From: Cellulomonas sp. URHE0023
GTDB lineage: Bacteria > Actinomycetota > Actinomycetes > Actinomycetales > Cellulomonadaceae
DNA length: 64,000 nucleotides
NCBI RefSeq assembly: GCF_000688475.1
Contig: NZ_JIAN01000005.1
Location: 1,550,001 to 1,614,000 of the forward strand
Reading direction: 5' to 3'
Under the pieces are notes generated by a model. The model saw only the letters and a program-made list of their open reading frames with translations, was not told where the DNA came from and made no database searches. Position numbers and translations under genes: made by a program. Below are positions 19,082 to 29,309 of this stretch, one piece after another. How positions within the stretch are numbered: position 1 is the first letter of the stretch; each line of letters starts with the position of its first letter.

Positions 19082-19864
19082 TCAGGCGGTGAGCCGGGGG
19101 CCCATCACCGCGAACACCTCACCGAACGGTCCGGCGGCGATCGCCATGCGGCCGAACGCGGTGTCGGTCGGGGGGCTGACGACGGTCCCGCCGAGGGACG
19201 CGATCGACGACGCCGCGGCGTCGGTGTCGGTCACGGCGAAGTAGAGCGTCCAGGCCGGCGGAGCAGCCGCCCCCGCTGACGGACCGTAGCGGCCGACACC
19301 GGCGAGCGGCCCCGCTCCGAGCGAGAGCGAGGCGTACGTGAAGCCCGGAGCGCTGAGATCCTCCACGTGGTAGCCGAAGACCTCCCGGTAGAACGCGAGG
19401 GCGCGCGGCTGGTCGTGGACCATGACCTCCGTCCACACGATCGAGCCCGGCTCCTGCTCGACGTCCCAGCCCGTGTGGGTGCCGGACTGCCACAGGCCGA
19501 AGACGGCGCCCGCGGGGTCGGCGTAGAGCCCCATCGTCCCGAAGCCGAGGATCCCCATGGGCGCCAGGACGAGGCGGCCGCCCGCGGACACCACCTGCTC
19601 GGCGGTCGCGAGCAGGTCGTCGGTGGCGAGGTACACGCACCATGCGGGCGGCTGTGCCGGAGCCGCCGGCATGGGCTCGGTCAGCCCGACGACGCGCCGG
19701 CCATCGAGGAACGCCTGCGTGTACCCGCCGGTCTCCGGGCCGCCCACCTCGAAGGTCCAGCCGAACAGCGCACCGTAGAACCGCGTCGCCACGGGCAGCG
19801 AAGGGACGGTGATGTCCGCCCAGGCGGGGGTGCCCGACGGCCAGGCGTCTCGATGGGTGGTCAT
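19082..19864 (-). CDS. Two-domain VOC (glyoxalase-fold) protein
   Basis: 260 residues comprising two vicinal-oxygen-chelate modules (about 10-125 and 135-258). Each has the pattern 'W.D..V......FY...FGW' (PAWADITVPSLPVATRFYGALFGW; IVWTEVMVHDQPRALAFYREVFGY). The duplication resembles the CFP-30/27 kDa antigen-type VOC proteins of actinobacteria. Substrate and metal are unknown. The ATG at 19864 is preferred over 19879 because it begins the conserved region. It is divergent from the cation exporter at 19962 with only 97 bases between. Confidence 0.82.
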   Translation of the reverse strand: MTTHRDAWPSGTPAWADITVPSLPVATRFYGALFGWTFEVGGPETGGYTQAFLDGRRVVGLTEPMPAAPAQPPAWCVYLATDDLLATAEQVVSAGGRLVLAPMGILGFGTMGLYADPAGAVFGLWQSGTHTGWDVEQEPGSIVWTEVMVHDQPRALAFYREVFGYHVEDLSAPGFTYASLSLGAGPLAGVGRYGPSAGAAAPPAWTLYFAVTDTDAAASSIASLGGTVVSPPTDTAFGRMAIAAGPFGEVFAVMGPRLTA

Positions 19865-19961
19865 ACGCCCACCCAACACCCGGGCGTTGGCGACCGCAGC
19901 GCGGGCACGCGGTGCACAGGTCCGGCAGACAGCCTGGGGCGGCGTGTGCTAACCAGGGCAC

Positions 19962-20954
19962 ATGACCTCGAGCGAGCAGCCCGTCGTCCCGGTGGTCCGG
20001 GACGACCTCGAGGCCCCGCAGGACGAGAGCGTGCTGACCGTCGTCGTCGCGTTCGTGGCCAACGTCCTCATCGCGATCGCCAAGTCGGTGGCCGCCGTCG
20101 TCACCGGGTCGGCCTCGATGCTGGCGGAGGCGGCGCACTCGTGGGCGGACACCGGCAACGAGGTGTTCCTGCTCGTCGCGCAGCGGCGGGCAGCCAGGCC
20201 GGCGGACGCCACGCACCCGCTGGGCCACGGTCGCGAGGTGTACGTGTGGTCGCTGTTCGCCGCGATCGGCCTGTTCGCGGTGGGCGCCGGCGTCTCGATC
20301 ACGCACGGCATCTCCGAGCTCGCCCACCCGGAGCCTGCGACCGACTTCGGCATCGCCTACGCCGTCCTGGCCGTCAGCGCGCTCCTCGAGGGTGCGTCGT
20401 TCTTCCAGGCGTCGCGGCAGGCCAAGCGGGCGGCCAGCACCCGCGACATGGACCTGGTCGAGCATGTGCTGGCGACGAGCGACCCGACGGTGCGCGCCGT
20501 GTTCTTCGAGGATGCCGCCGGCCTCGTGGGCATCGCCATCGCGTTCGTGGGGATCGGTCTGCACCAGGTGACGGGCTCCGGGACCCCCGACGCGGTCGGC
20601 TCGATCCTCGTCGGCATCCTGCTGGGCGTGGTCGCGATCGTGCTCATCGACCGCAACCGCCGGTTCCTCGTCGGCGAGAACGCGGACCCCGGTCTGCGGG
20701 ATGCCGCACTGCGCGAGCTCCTGCGGCTGGCCGAGGTCGAACGCGTCACCGAGCTGCGCCTCGAGTACGTGGGCGCACGACAGCTGTTCCTGACCGGGGC
20801 TGTGGACCTCGTCGGCAACCTGCCCGAGGACCAGGCGTCGCACGTGCTCGCGTCGCTCGAACGCAGGATCGCCGCGAACCCGCACATCGTCGGAGCCCTG
20901 CTGTCGCTGTCCGAACCGCAGGACGTCCCGCTGGTGCCGCGGGTGCGCCCGTGA
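19962..20954 (+). CDS. Cation diffusion facilitator family exporter
   Basis: 330 residues, about six membrane helices. Helix 2 holds LAEAAHSWADTGNEVFLL, matching the H-x3-D metal site of CDF transporters (usually HSxxD). TM5 holds FFEDAAGLVGIAIAF (second ExxD/HxxxD-type site, here D in EDAAG). The C-terminal 90 residues are the cytoplasmic regulatory domain. The family exports divalent metals such as Zn, Co or Mn by proton antiport; the metal cannot be told from sequence. The ATG has TAACCA six bases upstream, near to but not a perfect -10 box. The ClC-like channel gene starts 80 bases downstream on the same strand. Confidence 0.9.
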   Translation: MTSSEQPVVPVVRDDLEAPQDESVLTVVVAFVANVLIAIAKSVAAVVTGSASMLAEAAHSWADTGNEVFLLVAQRRAARPADATHPLGHGREVYVWSLFAAIGLFAVGAGVSITHGISELAHPEPATDFGIAYAVLAVSALLEGASFFQASRQAKRAASTRDMDLVEHVLATSDPTVRAVFFEDAAGLVGIAIAFVGIGLHQVTGSGTPDAVGSILVGILLGVVAIVLIDRNRRFLVGENADPGLRDAALRELLRLAEVERVTELRLEYVGARQLFLTGAVDLVGNLPEDQASHVLASLERRIAANPHIVGALLSLSEPQDVPLVPRVRP

Positions 20955-21034
20955 TTGACCAGGGCGGGCCGGAAGGCAAGGACGCCGTCGCCGGGGTCAC
21001 CCAGGCCGCACACCACGACCCGAGGAGCGACATC

Positions 21035-22315
21035 GTGAGCACAGTCGACGAGGCACCCTTCCACGTCCCGGTCGGAGCGCTCATCAAGCTGGCCGTGCCG
21101 GCGGCGGTGATGGGTGTGTTCTGCTCCCTGTCGCTGCTCGCGCTCAGCACCGTGGCCGAGCGGCTCTCGGGCTGGCTCTGGGACGACGTCTCCGCGGCAT
21201 TCGGCTTCGAGGCCCACTCCGACGCGTGGACGATCATCATGCTCACGGGCACGGGCCTGCTGATCGGGCTCGTCGTCAGGTACGCGCCCGGTCACGCCGG
21301 GCCGGACCCCGCGACGGTCGAGCTCGTCGCCGAGCCCCTCAGGCCCGTCGTGCTGCCTGGCCTCGCGGCCGCGCTGATCCTCATGCTCGCGGGCGGCGTG
21401 AGCCTCGGGCCGGAGAACCCGATCATCGGGATCAACGTCGGGATCATCGTCTGGGTCGGTCTCAAGCTCTTCCCCCAGGTCAACGTGCCGGTCTGGCTCG
21501 CGATCGCGGTGTCGGGAACGCTCGGCGCAATGTTCGGCACTCCGGTCGCGGCCGCCCTGCTGCTGTCCGAGCTGAACGCGGGAGACAAGCGCATCCCGCT
21601 GTGGGACCGGCTGTTCGCGCCGCTCGTCGCGGCCACCACCGGAGCGCTGACGACGATGACGCTGGCCGACCTGGACCTCTCGGTGGACGTCGGCACGTAC
21701 GTCGACGGCGGCCTCAAGGACCTCGGGCTCGGCATCCTGATCTCGCTGGGGGCCGCTGCGTTCGGGCTCGTCGCGGTCTACCTGTTCGTGCCGTTCCACA
21801 GGGTGTTCCAGAAGATCAAGCACCCGGTGCTCATGCTGACGGCCGGTGGTCTGCTCCTCGGGGTCCTGGGTGCGATCGGCGGCGAGGTCACGCTGTTCAA
21901 GGGCCTCAAGCAGATGCAGGAGCTGCCCGGCCTGGCTGCCAGCACCACCGCGCTCGGGTTCCTGGTGTTCGCGGTCGTCAAGCTCTTCGCTCTGCTCGTG
22001 GCGGCCACGTCGGGCTTCCGTGGCGGGCGGATCTTCCCGACGTTGTTCATCGGCGTGGCACTCGGGTTCGCGATCCATCAGGCGTGGCCCACCGTCTCGC
22101 TGCCGCTGGCGGTCGGGTGCGCGTGCGTCGGCATCCTCGTGGCTGCGACGCGCAGCGGGTGGCTGAGCATCTTCATGGCCGTCGCCGTGGTGCCGCAGAT
22201 GGTCCTGCTGCCTGCGTTCCTTCTGGCGACGCTGGTCGCTTGGCTCCTCGTGACCAACCGTCCGGAGCTGATCGCGCGCCCGGCACCTCCCGGTCCGGTG
22301 GCGCCCCCGGCGTGA
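21035..22315 (+). CDS. ClC-family ion channel/transporter (YfeO-like)
   Basis: 426 residues, 10-11 membrane helices. The ClC anion-selectivity motifs are recognisable in YfeO-like form: GGVSLGPENPIIGINVG in place of GKxGPxxH, and FRGGRIFPTLFIGVALG for the GxFxP loop. Another short motif is MFGTPVAAALLLSELNAG. The GTG at 21035 is preferred for AGGAG seven bases upstream; an earlier in-frame GTG at 20951 overlaps the CDF stop and is the alternative. The substrate is probably chloride or fluoride, but the GxGP glutamate pattern differs from proven channels. Co-transcription with the CDF exporter is likely. Confidence 0.85.
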   Translation: MSTVDEAPFHVPVGALIKLAVPAAVMGVFCSLSLLALSTVAERLSGWLWDDVSAAFGFEAHSDAWTIIMLTGTGLLIGLVVRYAPGHAGPDPATVELVAEPLRPVVLPGLAAALILMLAGGVSLGPENPIIGINVGIIVWVGLKLFPQVNVPVWLAIAVSGTLGAMFGTPVAAALLLSELNAGDKRIPLWDRLFAPLVAATTGALTTMTLADLDLSVDVGTYVDGGLKDLGLGILISLGAAAFGLVAVYLFVPFHRVFQKIKHPVLMLTAGGLLLGVLGAIGGEVTLFKGLKQMQELPGLAASTTALGFLVFAVVKLFALLVAATSGFRGGRIFPTLFIGVALGFAIHQAWPTVSLPLAVGCACVGILVAATRSGWLSIFMAVAVVPQMVLLPAFLLATLVAWLLVTNRPELIARPAPPGPVAPPA

Positions 22316-22327
22316 CCGCGCTCGGGG

Positions 22328-23275
22328 TCAGTCGCCCAGCCCACCCCACCGACGCCAGGCGTCCGCGCTGAGGTTGGGCACGTTCGCGTCCTGCGCTGAC
22401 GGACCGCGTACGAGCCGCCCCAGGATCCCCTCGTCCTGAGCGCACGCGCGTCCCACCACGGTCGCGCCGACGATCGCGAAGCTGAGCACGAACAGCCAGC
22501 TGATGTAGGCGAACACGAGTCCGAGCACGCCGAACTCCTCGGCCCCGGTCGTCAGGACGATCGGCAGGTAGATGCTGCCGAAGACCGCGAGGACGGTGAG
22601 CGCCACCGAGATGATGGCGCCGGTGAACGTGAGCGCGCGGACCGAGATCTCGGTGCGCATCAGGACCCACGGCACGTAGGTCCACACCACGGTCCAGACG
22701 ACGAACCGGATCGCGGTCTCGACCACGTTGTCGAACGGGCCGTCGCCCAGGATCGCCTGGGTGAGCGAGAGCAGCGCGATCGCGACCATCACGGCCACGA
22801 TCGTCGCGATCCACCGCCACGCCGTCCGCAACGGAGGCTTGCGCACGTCCCACACCTTGAGGAACATCCGTTCGAGCGCGCGCGAGTAGGCGGTCGCGCT
22901 GAAGAACGCGACGAGGAAACCGAAGAGCCCGACGCCGCTGGCCACCGTCGCGGTGCTCGGCAGACTGCCGGCCAGGGTCTGCTGGACGTCGTCGGACAGG
23001 CCGATCGCGTCGCCCATCGACGCGCCGAACCCCACCTTGTGCGGTCGGACAGCCGCGGCCACGATCATGATCGGGACGATCGAGACGAACGCCTGCGCTG
23101 CCAGGGTCATCGCCCGGTCGAACGGCTCGATCGCTGTGAACCCGCTGACGACCCGGTCGATCAGGGTGCCCAGGGGAGTTCCGCGCAGACTCTCCCAGTA
23201 GCGCTGACCGCGGATCTTCCAGCGCGCGACGAGGCGCAGCGTCCGCAGCTTCCAGCGCTCGTACCGTGCGCTCAC
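22328..23275 (-). CDS. YihY/BrkB-family inner membrane protein
   Basis: 315 residues, six membrane helices and a basic N-terminus (YERWKLRTLRLVARWKIRGQRYWESL). Typical parts are FDRAMTLAAQAFVSIVPIMIV near residue 55 and the ERMFLKVWDVRKPPLRTAWRW segment. Once called ribonuclease BN, the family is now regarded as transporters or membrane proteins of unknown role. The GTG start overlaps the stop of the upstream hydrolase by four bases, so both are translated from one message. It is convergent with the ClC-like gene, twelve bases apart. Confidence 0.88.
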   Translation of the reverse strand: MSARYERWKLRTLRLVARWKIRGQRYWESLRGTPLGTLIDRVVSGFTAIEPFDRAMTLAAQAFVSIVPIMIVAAAVRPHKVGFGASMGDAIGLSDDVQQTLAGSLPSTATVASGVGLFGFLVAFFSATAYSRALERMFLKVWDVRKPPLRTAWRWIATIVAVMVAIALLSLTQAILGDGPFDNVVETAIRFVVWTVVWTYVPWVLMRTEISVRALTFTGAIISVALTVLAVFGSIYLPIVLTTGAEEFGVLGLVFAYISWLFVLSFAIVGATVVGRACAQDEGILGRLVRGPSAQDANVPNLSADAWRRWGGLGD

Positions 23276-24228
23276 GTCAGCCTTGCGTCGAGGAAGGCGA
23301 CGACCTCCGCCGTGTAGTGCTCGCGCGCGGGCGCGGGGGACAGGGCGAGGTCGTGGGCGCCACCCGGGATCTCGACGAAGGTGACGTCCGGCCCCAGGAG
23401 CGGTGCCCGCTCACGGATGTGCGCGACGTCGAGGACGGAGTCGGTGGTCAGGATCTCCTCGTGCCACCGCGCGTCGGGCCCTGACCTGTCGGACGCGAGC
23501 ACCAGGACGGGCACGTCGATCGCGAGGCCGCGTGCCACCTGCTTGTGTCCTCGGCGCACCGTGCGGCCGAACCCGGCACGTCCGGGGAACCCAGCGTGGG
23601 GCTTCCACATCAGCTCGTAGTCCCACTCGCCGCCGGTGTCGCGGTGCAGCGCCTCACCGTAGAACGGGGCGACCTTCCCGACCGGGACCATGGGTGCGAG
23701 CTTGCCGACGACGTCGAGCGCAGCCGTGAACGCGGTGCGCTCGAACCAGTTCCCTCGCAGCTCCAGCCACGGGCTGTTGAGCACCAGCGCGTCGATCTTC
23801 CCCGTGCCCGCCCGGGCGTCCGCCCACAGCGCACTGACCAGGCCTCCCATCGAGTGTCCGAGCAGCACGACCTGGTCGTGGTCGTGGCGCAGCAGCGCGA
23901 TCGACGCGTCGATCTCCTCGCGGAAGGCGGCCAGGCTCGTCGTGAAGTTGGCCGGCCGACCCTCCTGGATGGACCGGCCGAAGTCGCGCAGGTCGAGGGC
24001 GAACAGGTCGTAACCAGCGCCCTCGAGCGCCGTGGCGAAGTCGGTGTGGAAGAAGTAGTCGACGAACCCGTGCACGTACAGCACGGCACGGCGTGACGCC
24101 GGCCGGTCGGGCGTGTGCTCGACCAGCGTGGCGACCGGTCCCGGCGTGCGACCGTCGGGCCGCAGCTCCAGGGTCCGGGCCGTCCAGCCCGCTCCGAGCA
24201 CGTCCGGGTGCGCCTGCGGCTGCGTCAT
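23272..24228 (-). CDS. Alpha/beta-hydrolase (lysophospholipase-like)
   Basis: 318 residues. It has the serine hydrolase lid/core of the monoacylglycerol lipase type: oxyanion motif LYVHGFVDYFFH, nucleophile elbow LLGHSMGG, a catalytic Asp in VLVLASDRS and a His in IPGGAHDLALS. No signal peptide, so cytoplasmic. A lipid or ester substrate is likely. The start is divergent from the sigma-like factor at 24254 with only 25 bases between the start codons as drawn. It overlaps the YihY gene by four bases. Confidence 0.88.
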   Translation of the reverse strand: MTQPQAHPDVLGAGWTARTLELRPDGRTPGPVATLVEHTPDRPASRRAVLYVHGFVDYFFHTDFATALEGAGYDLFALDLRDFGRSIQEGRPANFTTSLAAFREEIDASIALLRHDHDQVVLLGHSMGGLVSALWADARAGTGKIDALVLNSPWLELRGNWFERTAFTAALDVVGKLAPMVPVGKVAPFYGEALHRDTGGEWDYELMWKPHAGFPGRAGFGRTVRRGHKQVARGLAIDVPVLVLASDRSGPDARWHEEILTTDSVLDVAHIRERAPLLGPDVTFVEIPGGAHDLALSPAPAREHYTAEVVAFLDARLT

Positions 24229-24253
24229 GGCGTGATCGTGCCACGTCCGTCAC

Positions 24254-24808
24254 GTGAACCGCCTCACATCCGGGGTCGGCCCTGCCGATCAGGAACGTGT
24301 GGACGCGCGCACCGATCGAGACCTCTGGCTGTCAGAGGACCGAGACGACGCGCCCGCGTTCGGGACCCTCTTCGACCGGCACCACCAGGCGGTGCACCTC
24401 TACTGCTTCCGACTGACGGGATCGTGGACGGTCGCCGAGGAGCTGCTCACCGAGACGTTCCTGCAGGCGTGGCGGCGACGGACCGAGCTGACGCCCGCGG
24501 ACGCCAGCGCGCTGCCGGTCCTGCTGCACCTGGCCACGGTCCGCGTGCAGCGGCGAAGGCGCATGGTCCCCACCCAACGGTCTGCGTCCGCACGGTCTGC
24601 ACCGCGCGACGGTGAGGACGTGATGCGCGGCGTGCTGCGCCGGATCGCGCACGTGAAGGGCAGGCACCGGGAGATCCTCGAGCTGCACGCGTTCGGCGGG
24701 CTGTCCGACGAGGAGATCGCCGACGTGATCGGCATCCAGGTGACGTCGGTGCGTTGGTCGCTGGACCGTACTCGCGGGCCGCTGGAGGAGCCGGTGATCT
24801 CGGCATGA
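24254..24808 (+). CDS. ECF-type RNA polymerase sigma factor, divergent
   Basis: 184 residues. Region 2 is recognisable (FGTLFDRHHQAVHLYCFRLTGSWTVAEELLTETFLQAWRR). Region 4 is a helix-turn-helix (VKGRHREILELHAFGGLSDEEIADVIGIQVTSVRWSLDRTR). The linker contains an Arg-rich stretch (RVQRRRRMVPTQR). An alternative GTG at 24299 gives DARTDRDLW near the N-terminus, which fits the family better and leaves room for a divergent promoter. The stop overlaps the next gene by four bases (ATGA), a common layout for sigma and anti-sigma pairs. The signal and regulon are unknown. Confidence 0.75.
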   Translation: MNRLTSGVGPADQERVDARTDRDLWLSEDRDDAPAFGTLFDRHHQAVHLYCFRLTGSWTVAEELLTETFLQAWRRRTELTPADASALPVLLHLATVRVQRRRRMVPTQRSASARSAPRDGEDVMRGVLRRIAHVKGRHREILELHAFGGLSDEEIADVIGIQVTSVRWSLDRTRGPLEEPVISA

Positions 24809-25293
24809 TCGACCTTCCAGATCCTCGTCCGCTCAGTGCCGAGCGCAGCCGGGAGCTGCGCGAGCACCTCATGGACACCATGGTCGCGGACCCACGCCTG
24901 GTCGACCCGGGGGTGGCTGCCCGGCGGACCCGGCCCCTCGTCGTCGGATCGTTCCTGGTCGTCCTGCTGGTCGGCCTGGGTCTGGCCGCTGCGGTCGCGA
25001 TCACCGTGGTGGCCGTCGGCCCGAACGGCCCTGAGGCGGTCGTGGTCAGCTCTGACGCGCTGGACGTCCTCTACGACGGGAACCGGATCACGCAGGATGA
25101 CCTCGTGGAGCTCACGAAGGTCGGCAAGGGCACGTTCACCATGACGGACGTCGACACCGAGCGTGACCTGCGAGCCACCCGGGCGTTCGACACCCTGGAG
25201 GAGCTCGACGCGTACGCGGCCGCCTATCTCGCGTGGCAGAACGCCAAGGCCGACGGCCAGGATGTCGAGGCGTGGGGCACGGTCCGGCCGTAG
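24805..25293 (+). CDS. Single-pass membrane protein, possible anti-sigma partner
   Basis: 162 residues: a cytoplasmic 40-residue N-terminus (SAERSRELREHLMDTMVADP), one membrane helix at about residues 45-68, and an external domain of 90 residues. It lacks the HxxxCxxC zinc motif of ZAS anti-sigma factors and I see no homology to known ones. Position (ATGA overlap with the sigma-like gene) and topology suggest it holds or signals to the sigma factor. Alternatively it is an unrelated envelope protein. Three exact 14-base repeats follow the stop codon. Confidence 0.65.
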   Translation: MIDLPDPRPLSAERSRELREHLMDTMVADPRLVDPGVAARRTRPLVVGSFLVVLLVGLGLAAAVAITVVAVGPNGPEAVVVSSDALDVLYDGNRITQDDLVELTKVGKGTFTMTDVDTERDLRATRAFDTLEELDAYAAAYLAWQNAKADGQDVEAWGTVRP

Positions 25294-25333
25294 CCACACC
25301 GCGCGAGCCACACCGCGCGAGCCACACCGCGCG
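25292..25333. repeat. Three tandem copies of a 14-bp repeat
   Basis: AGCCACACCGCGCG occurs three times without interruption, starting in the stop codon of the membrane protein gene and ending eight bases before the clpB operator. Confidence 0.9.
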
Positions 25334-25340
25334 CTAACAG

Positions 25341-25363
25341 AGTTGAGCGGAATAGACTCAACT
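25341..25363. promoter_or_regulatory. HspR-type operator (HAIR-like) upstream of clpB
   Basis: AGTTGAG-N9-CTCAACT inverted repeat, close to the HAIR consensus CTTGAGT-N7-ACTCAAG bound by HspR. It encloses a possible -10 box TAGACT (25353-25358). A further GTTGAG half site lies at 25373-25378. Confidence 0.7.
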
Positions 25364-25407
25364 TCGGTCGCGGTTGAGGAAGACGTCTCGACTCTTCAGG
25401 AGGTCAT

Positions 25408-28014
<2,607 letters not shown>

Positions 28015-28026
28015 CGCCGCGCACGG

Positions 28027-28040
28027 TTACCACGTGGTCG
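28027..28040. promoter_or_regulatory. Palindrome upstream of the TetR gene (TTACC-N4-GGT type)
   Basis: TTACCACGTGGTCG contains the perfect 10-bp palindrome ACCACGTGGT. TTACC-N4-GGT recurs in the promoter region of the GH3 beta-glucosidase (31612-31625, minus strand), suggesting a common regulator. Confidence 0.4.
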
Positions 28041-28070
28041 GCATTCGCGATCGGTGCCATCCTGTGACCC

Positions 28071-28736
28071 ATGACGACCACGGCGGCCACCGACACTGCT
28101 CCCCCCGGGGATACCGGTCCAGGCCGTTCACGGGGTGGCTACGCCAAGGGCAGGGCCACGCGCCTGGAGCTCCTCGACTCCGCCATGCAACTGTTCGGGG
28201 AGGTCGGCTACCACACGGCCTCGCTGCGTGAGATCTCGGCACGCGTCGGCATCTCGCACCCCGGTCTGCTGCACCACTTCCCCAGCAAGGCGGCGCTGCT
28301 CGAGGCCGTGCTGGTCCGTCGCGACGAGATCGACGGCGCCGCGTTCCAGGCCGACCTCGACGCGGGGGTCGACTTCTTCGACGCCATCGTCCAGGTGGCC
28401 GAGCGCAACGCCGCCCGACCGGGCATCGTCGAGCTCTTCGCGACCCTGTCTGCCGAGGCGACGTCGCCCGACCACCCCGCGCACCGCTACTTCCAGGACC
28501 GCTACCGGACGACCGTCTCGGACGCGCTGACCGCGTTCGAGGGATGGCGCGTGCAGGGCAGGCTCCGTGAGGGTGTCGAGCCCGACATCGCGGCCCGGCT
28601 CCTGGTCGCGGTGATGGACGGCCTGCAGGTCCAGTTCCTCATGGACAGCGACACCCCGCAGACCCGCGTGGACATGGCGTCGGCGCTCCGACAGCAGATC
28701 GCGGCCTTCGCCGCCCCGCCGGCCCCGTCACGCTGA
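28071..28736 (+). CDS. TetR-family regulator, likely for the GH3 gene at 29310
   Basis: 221 residues. N-terminal helix-turn-helix at about 25-75 (RLELLDSAMQLFGEVGYHTASLREISARVGISHPGLLHHFPSKAALL). The C-terminal ligand domain ends MDGLQVQFLMDSDTP. The same C-terminal pattern, MDGLQVQWLLDED, is in the TetR at 61031, so the two are paralogues. Each lies near a GH3 beta-glucosidase. A palindrome 31 bases upstream resembles one in front of the GH3 gene at 29310. No ribosome site is evident; CATCCT seven bases before the ATG is a near-match to a leaderless -10. Its 3' end overlaps the next gene by nine bases tail to tail. The ligand is probably a sugar. Confidence 0.82.
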   Translation: MTTTAATDTAPPGDTGPGRSRGGYAKGRATRLELLDSAMQLFGEVGYHTASLREISARVGISHPGLLHHFPSKAALLEAVLVRRDEIDGAAFQADLDAGVDFFDAIVQVAERNAARPGIVELFATLSAEATSPDHPAHRYFQDRYRTTVSDALTAFEGWRVQGRLREGVEPDIAARLLVAVMDGLQVQFLMDSDTPQTRVDMASALRQQIAAFAAPPAPSR

Positions 28737-29282
28737 GGGGCCGGCCGCACCGTCGGCGAGGTCGGACCAGAACGGGATCCGTTGCCCGTCGGCAAGGGGT
28801 GGGACGCGGGACTGGATGAGGAACTCACGTCTCAGGTAGTCGCCGAGGTCCGCCCCGTAGTAGATGACGTCCGTGCCGTAGGCCGACAGGACCGGAGCGC
28901 CGGACGCCGCGCCGCTGACCTGGAAACGGTGCCCGAAGACGGGCACCAGGACCGGCACCGTGGCGAGGTGTGCGCGCGCGACGGTCTCGTCACCGCGGGC
29001 GGGCCCCCACGATTCGAGCCAGAAGTCGTCGCTCAGGACGTCGAGCACCACGCGGTCGACGGGTGCGGCCAACAGCTCGCGCAGCTCGTCGTCGCCCGCC
29101 AGCCAGTCCGGCCACCCCCGACCGACAGGCAGGACCCGGGACAGGAGGTCGCGGTGGTCCGCACCGAACGTGAAGCCGAGCTGCTGCTCGACGCTTCGCA
29201 GGTCGTCGTCGCTCAGCGCGTCCTCGAAGATGACGCCGGCGTCGTGCAGCTCGTCGAGGAGCGTCTCGGTCACCACACCCAT
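28728..29282 (-). CDS. SUKH/SMI1-KNR4-like protein of unknown role
   Basis: 184 residues. Residues 20-60 (ALSDDDLRSVEQQLGFTFGADHRDLLSRVLPVGRGWPDW) resemble the opening of SMI1/KNR4 (SUKH) domains. The middle (VPVLVPVFGHRFQVSG... VLSAYGTDVIYYG) matches a related actinobacterial group often annotated only as hypothetical. SUKH proteins can be immunity proteins to contact-dependent or secreted toxins, but no toxin gene is adjacent. It lies between the TetR and GH3 genes on the GH3 strand, with 27 bases to the GH3 stop. Confidence 0.6.
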   Translation of the reverse strand: MGVVTETLLDELHDAGVIFEDALSDDDLRSVEQQLGFTFGADHRDLLSRVLPVGRGWPDWLAGDDELRELLAAPVDRVVLDVLSDDFWLESWGPARGDETVARAHLATVPVLVPVFGHRFQVSGAASGAPVLSAYGTDVIYYGADLGDYLRREFLIQSRVPPLADGQRIPFWSDLADGAAGPSA

Positions 29283-29309
29283 CCGGCGAGTGTGCCATCC
29301 GGCCGGTCG

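Noticed and set aside
19119-20885. 588-codon minus-strand open frame across the VOC and cation exporter genes
   Set aside because: Overlaps two well-supported genes on both strands and has a compositionally biased translation.
20951-21034. GTG at 20951 as the start of the ClC-like gene
   Set aside because: It would couple neatly to the CDF stop, but the extra 28 residues are polar and unconserved-looking, while the GTG at 21035 has a strong ribosome site.
25292-25333. CRISPR-like repeats
   Set aside because: Copies are directly adjacent with no spacers and only 14 bases long.
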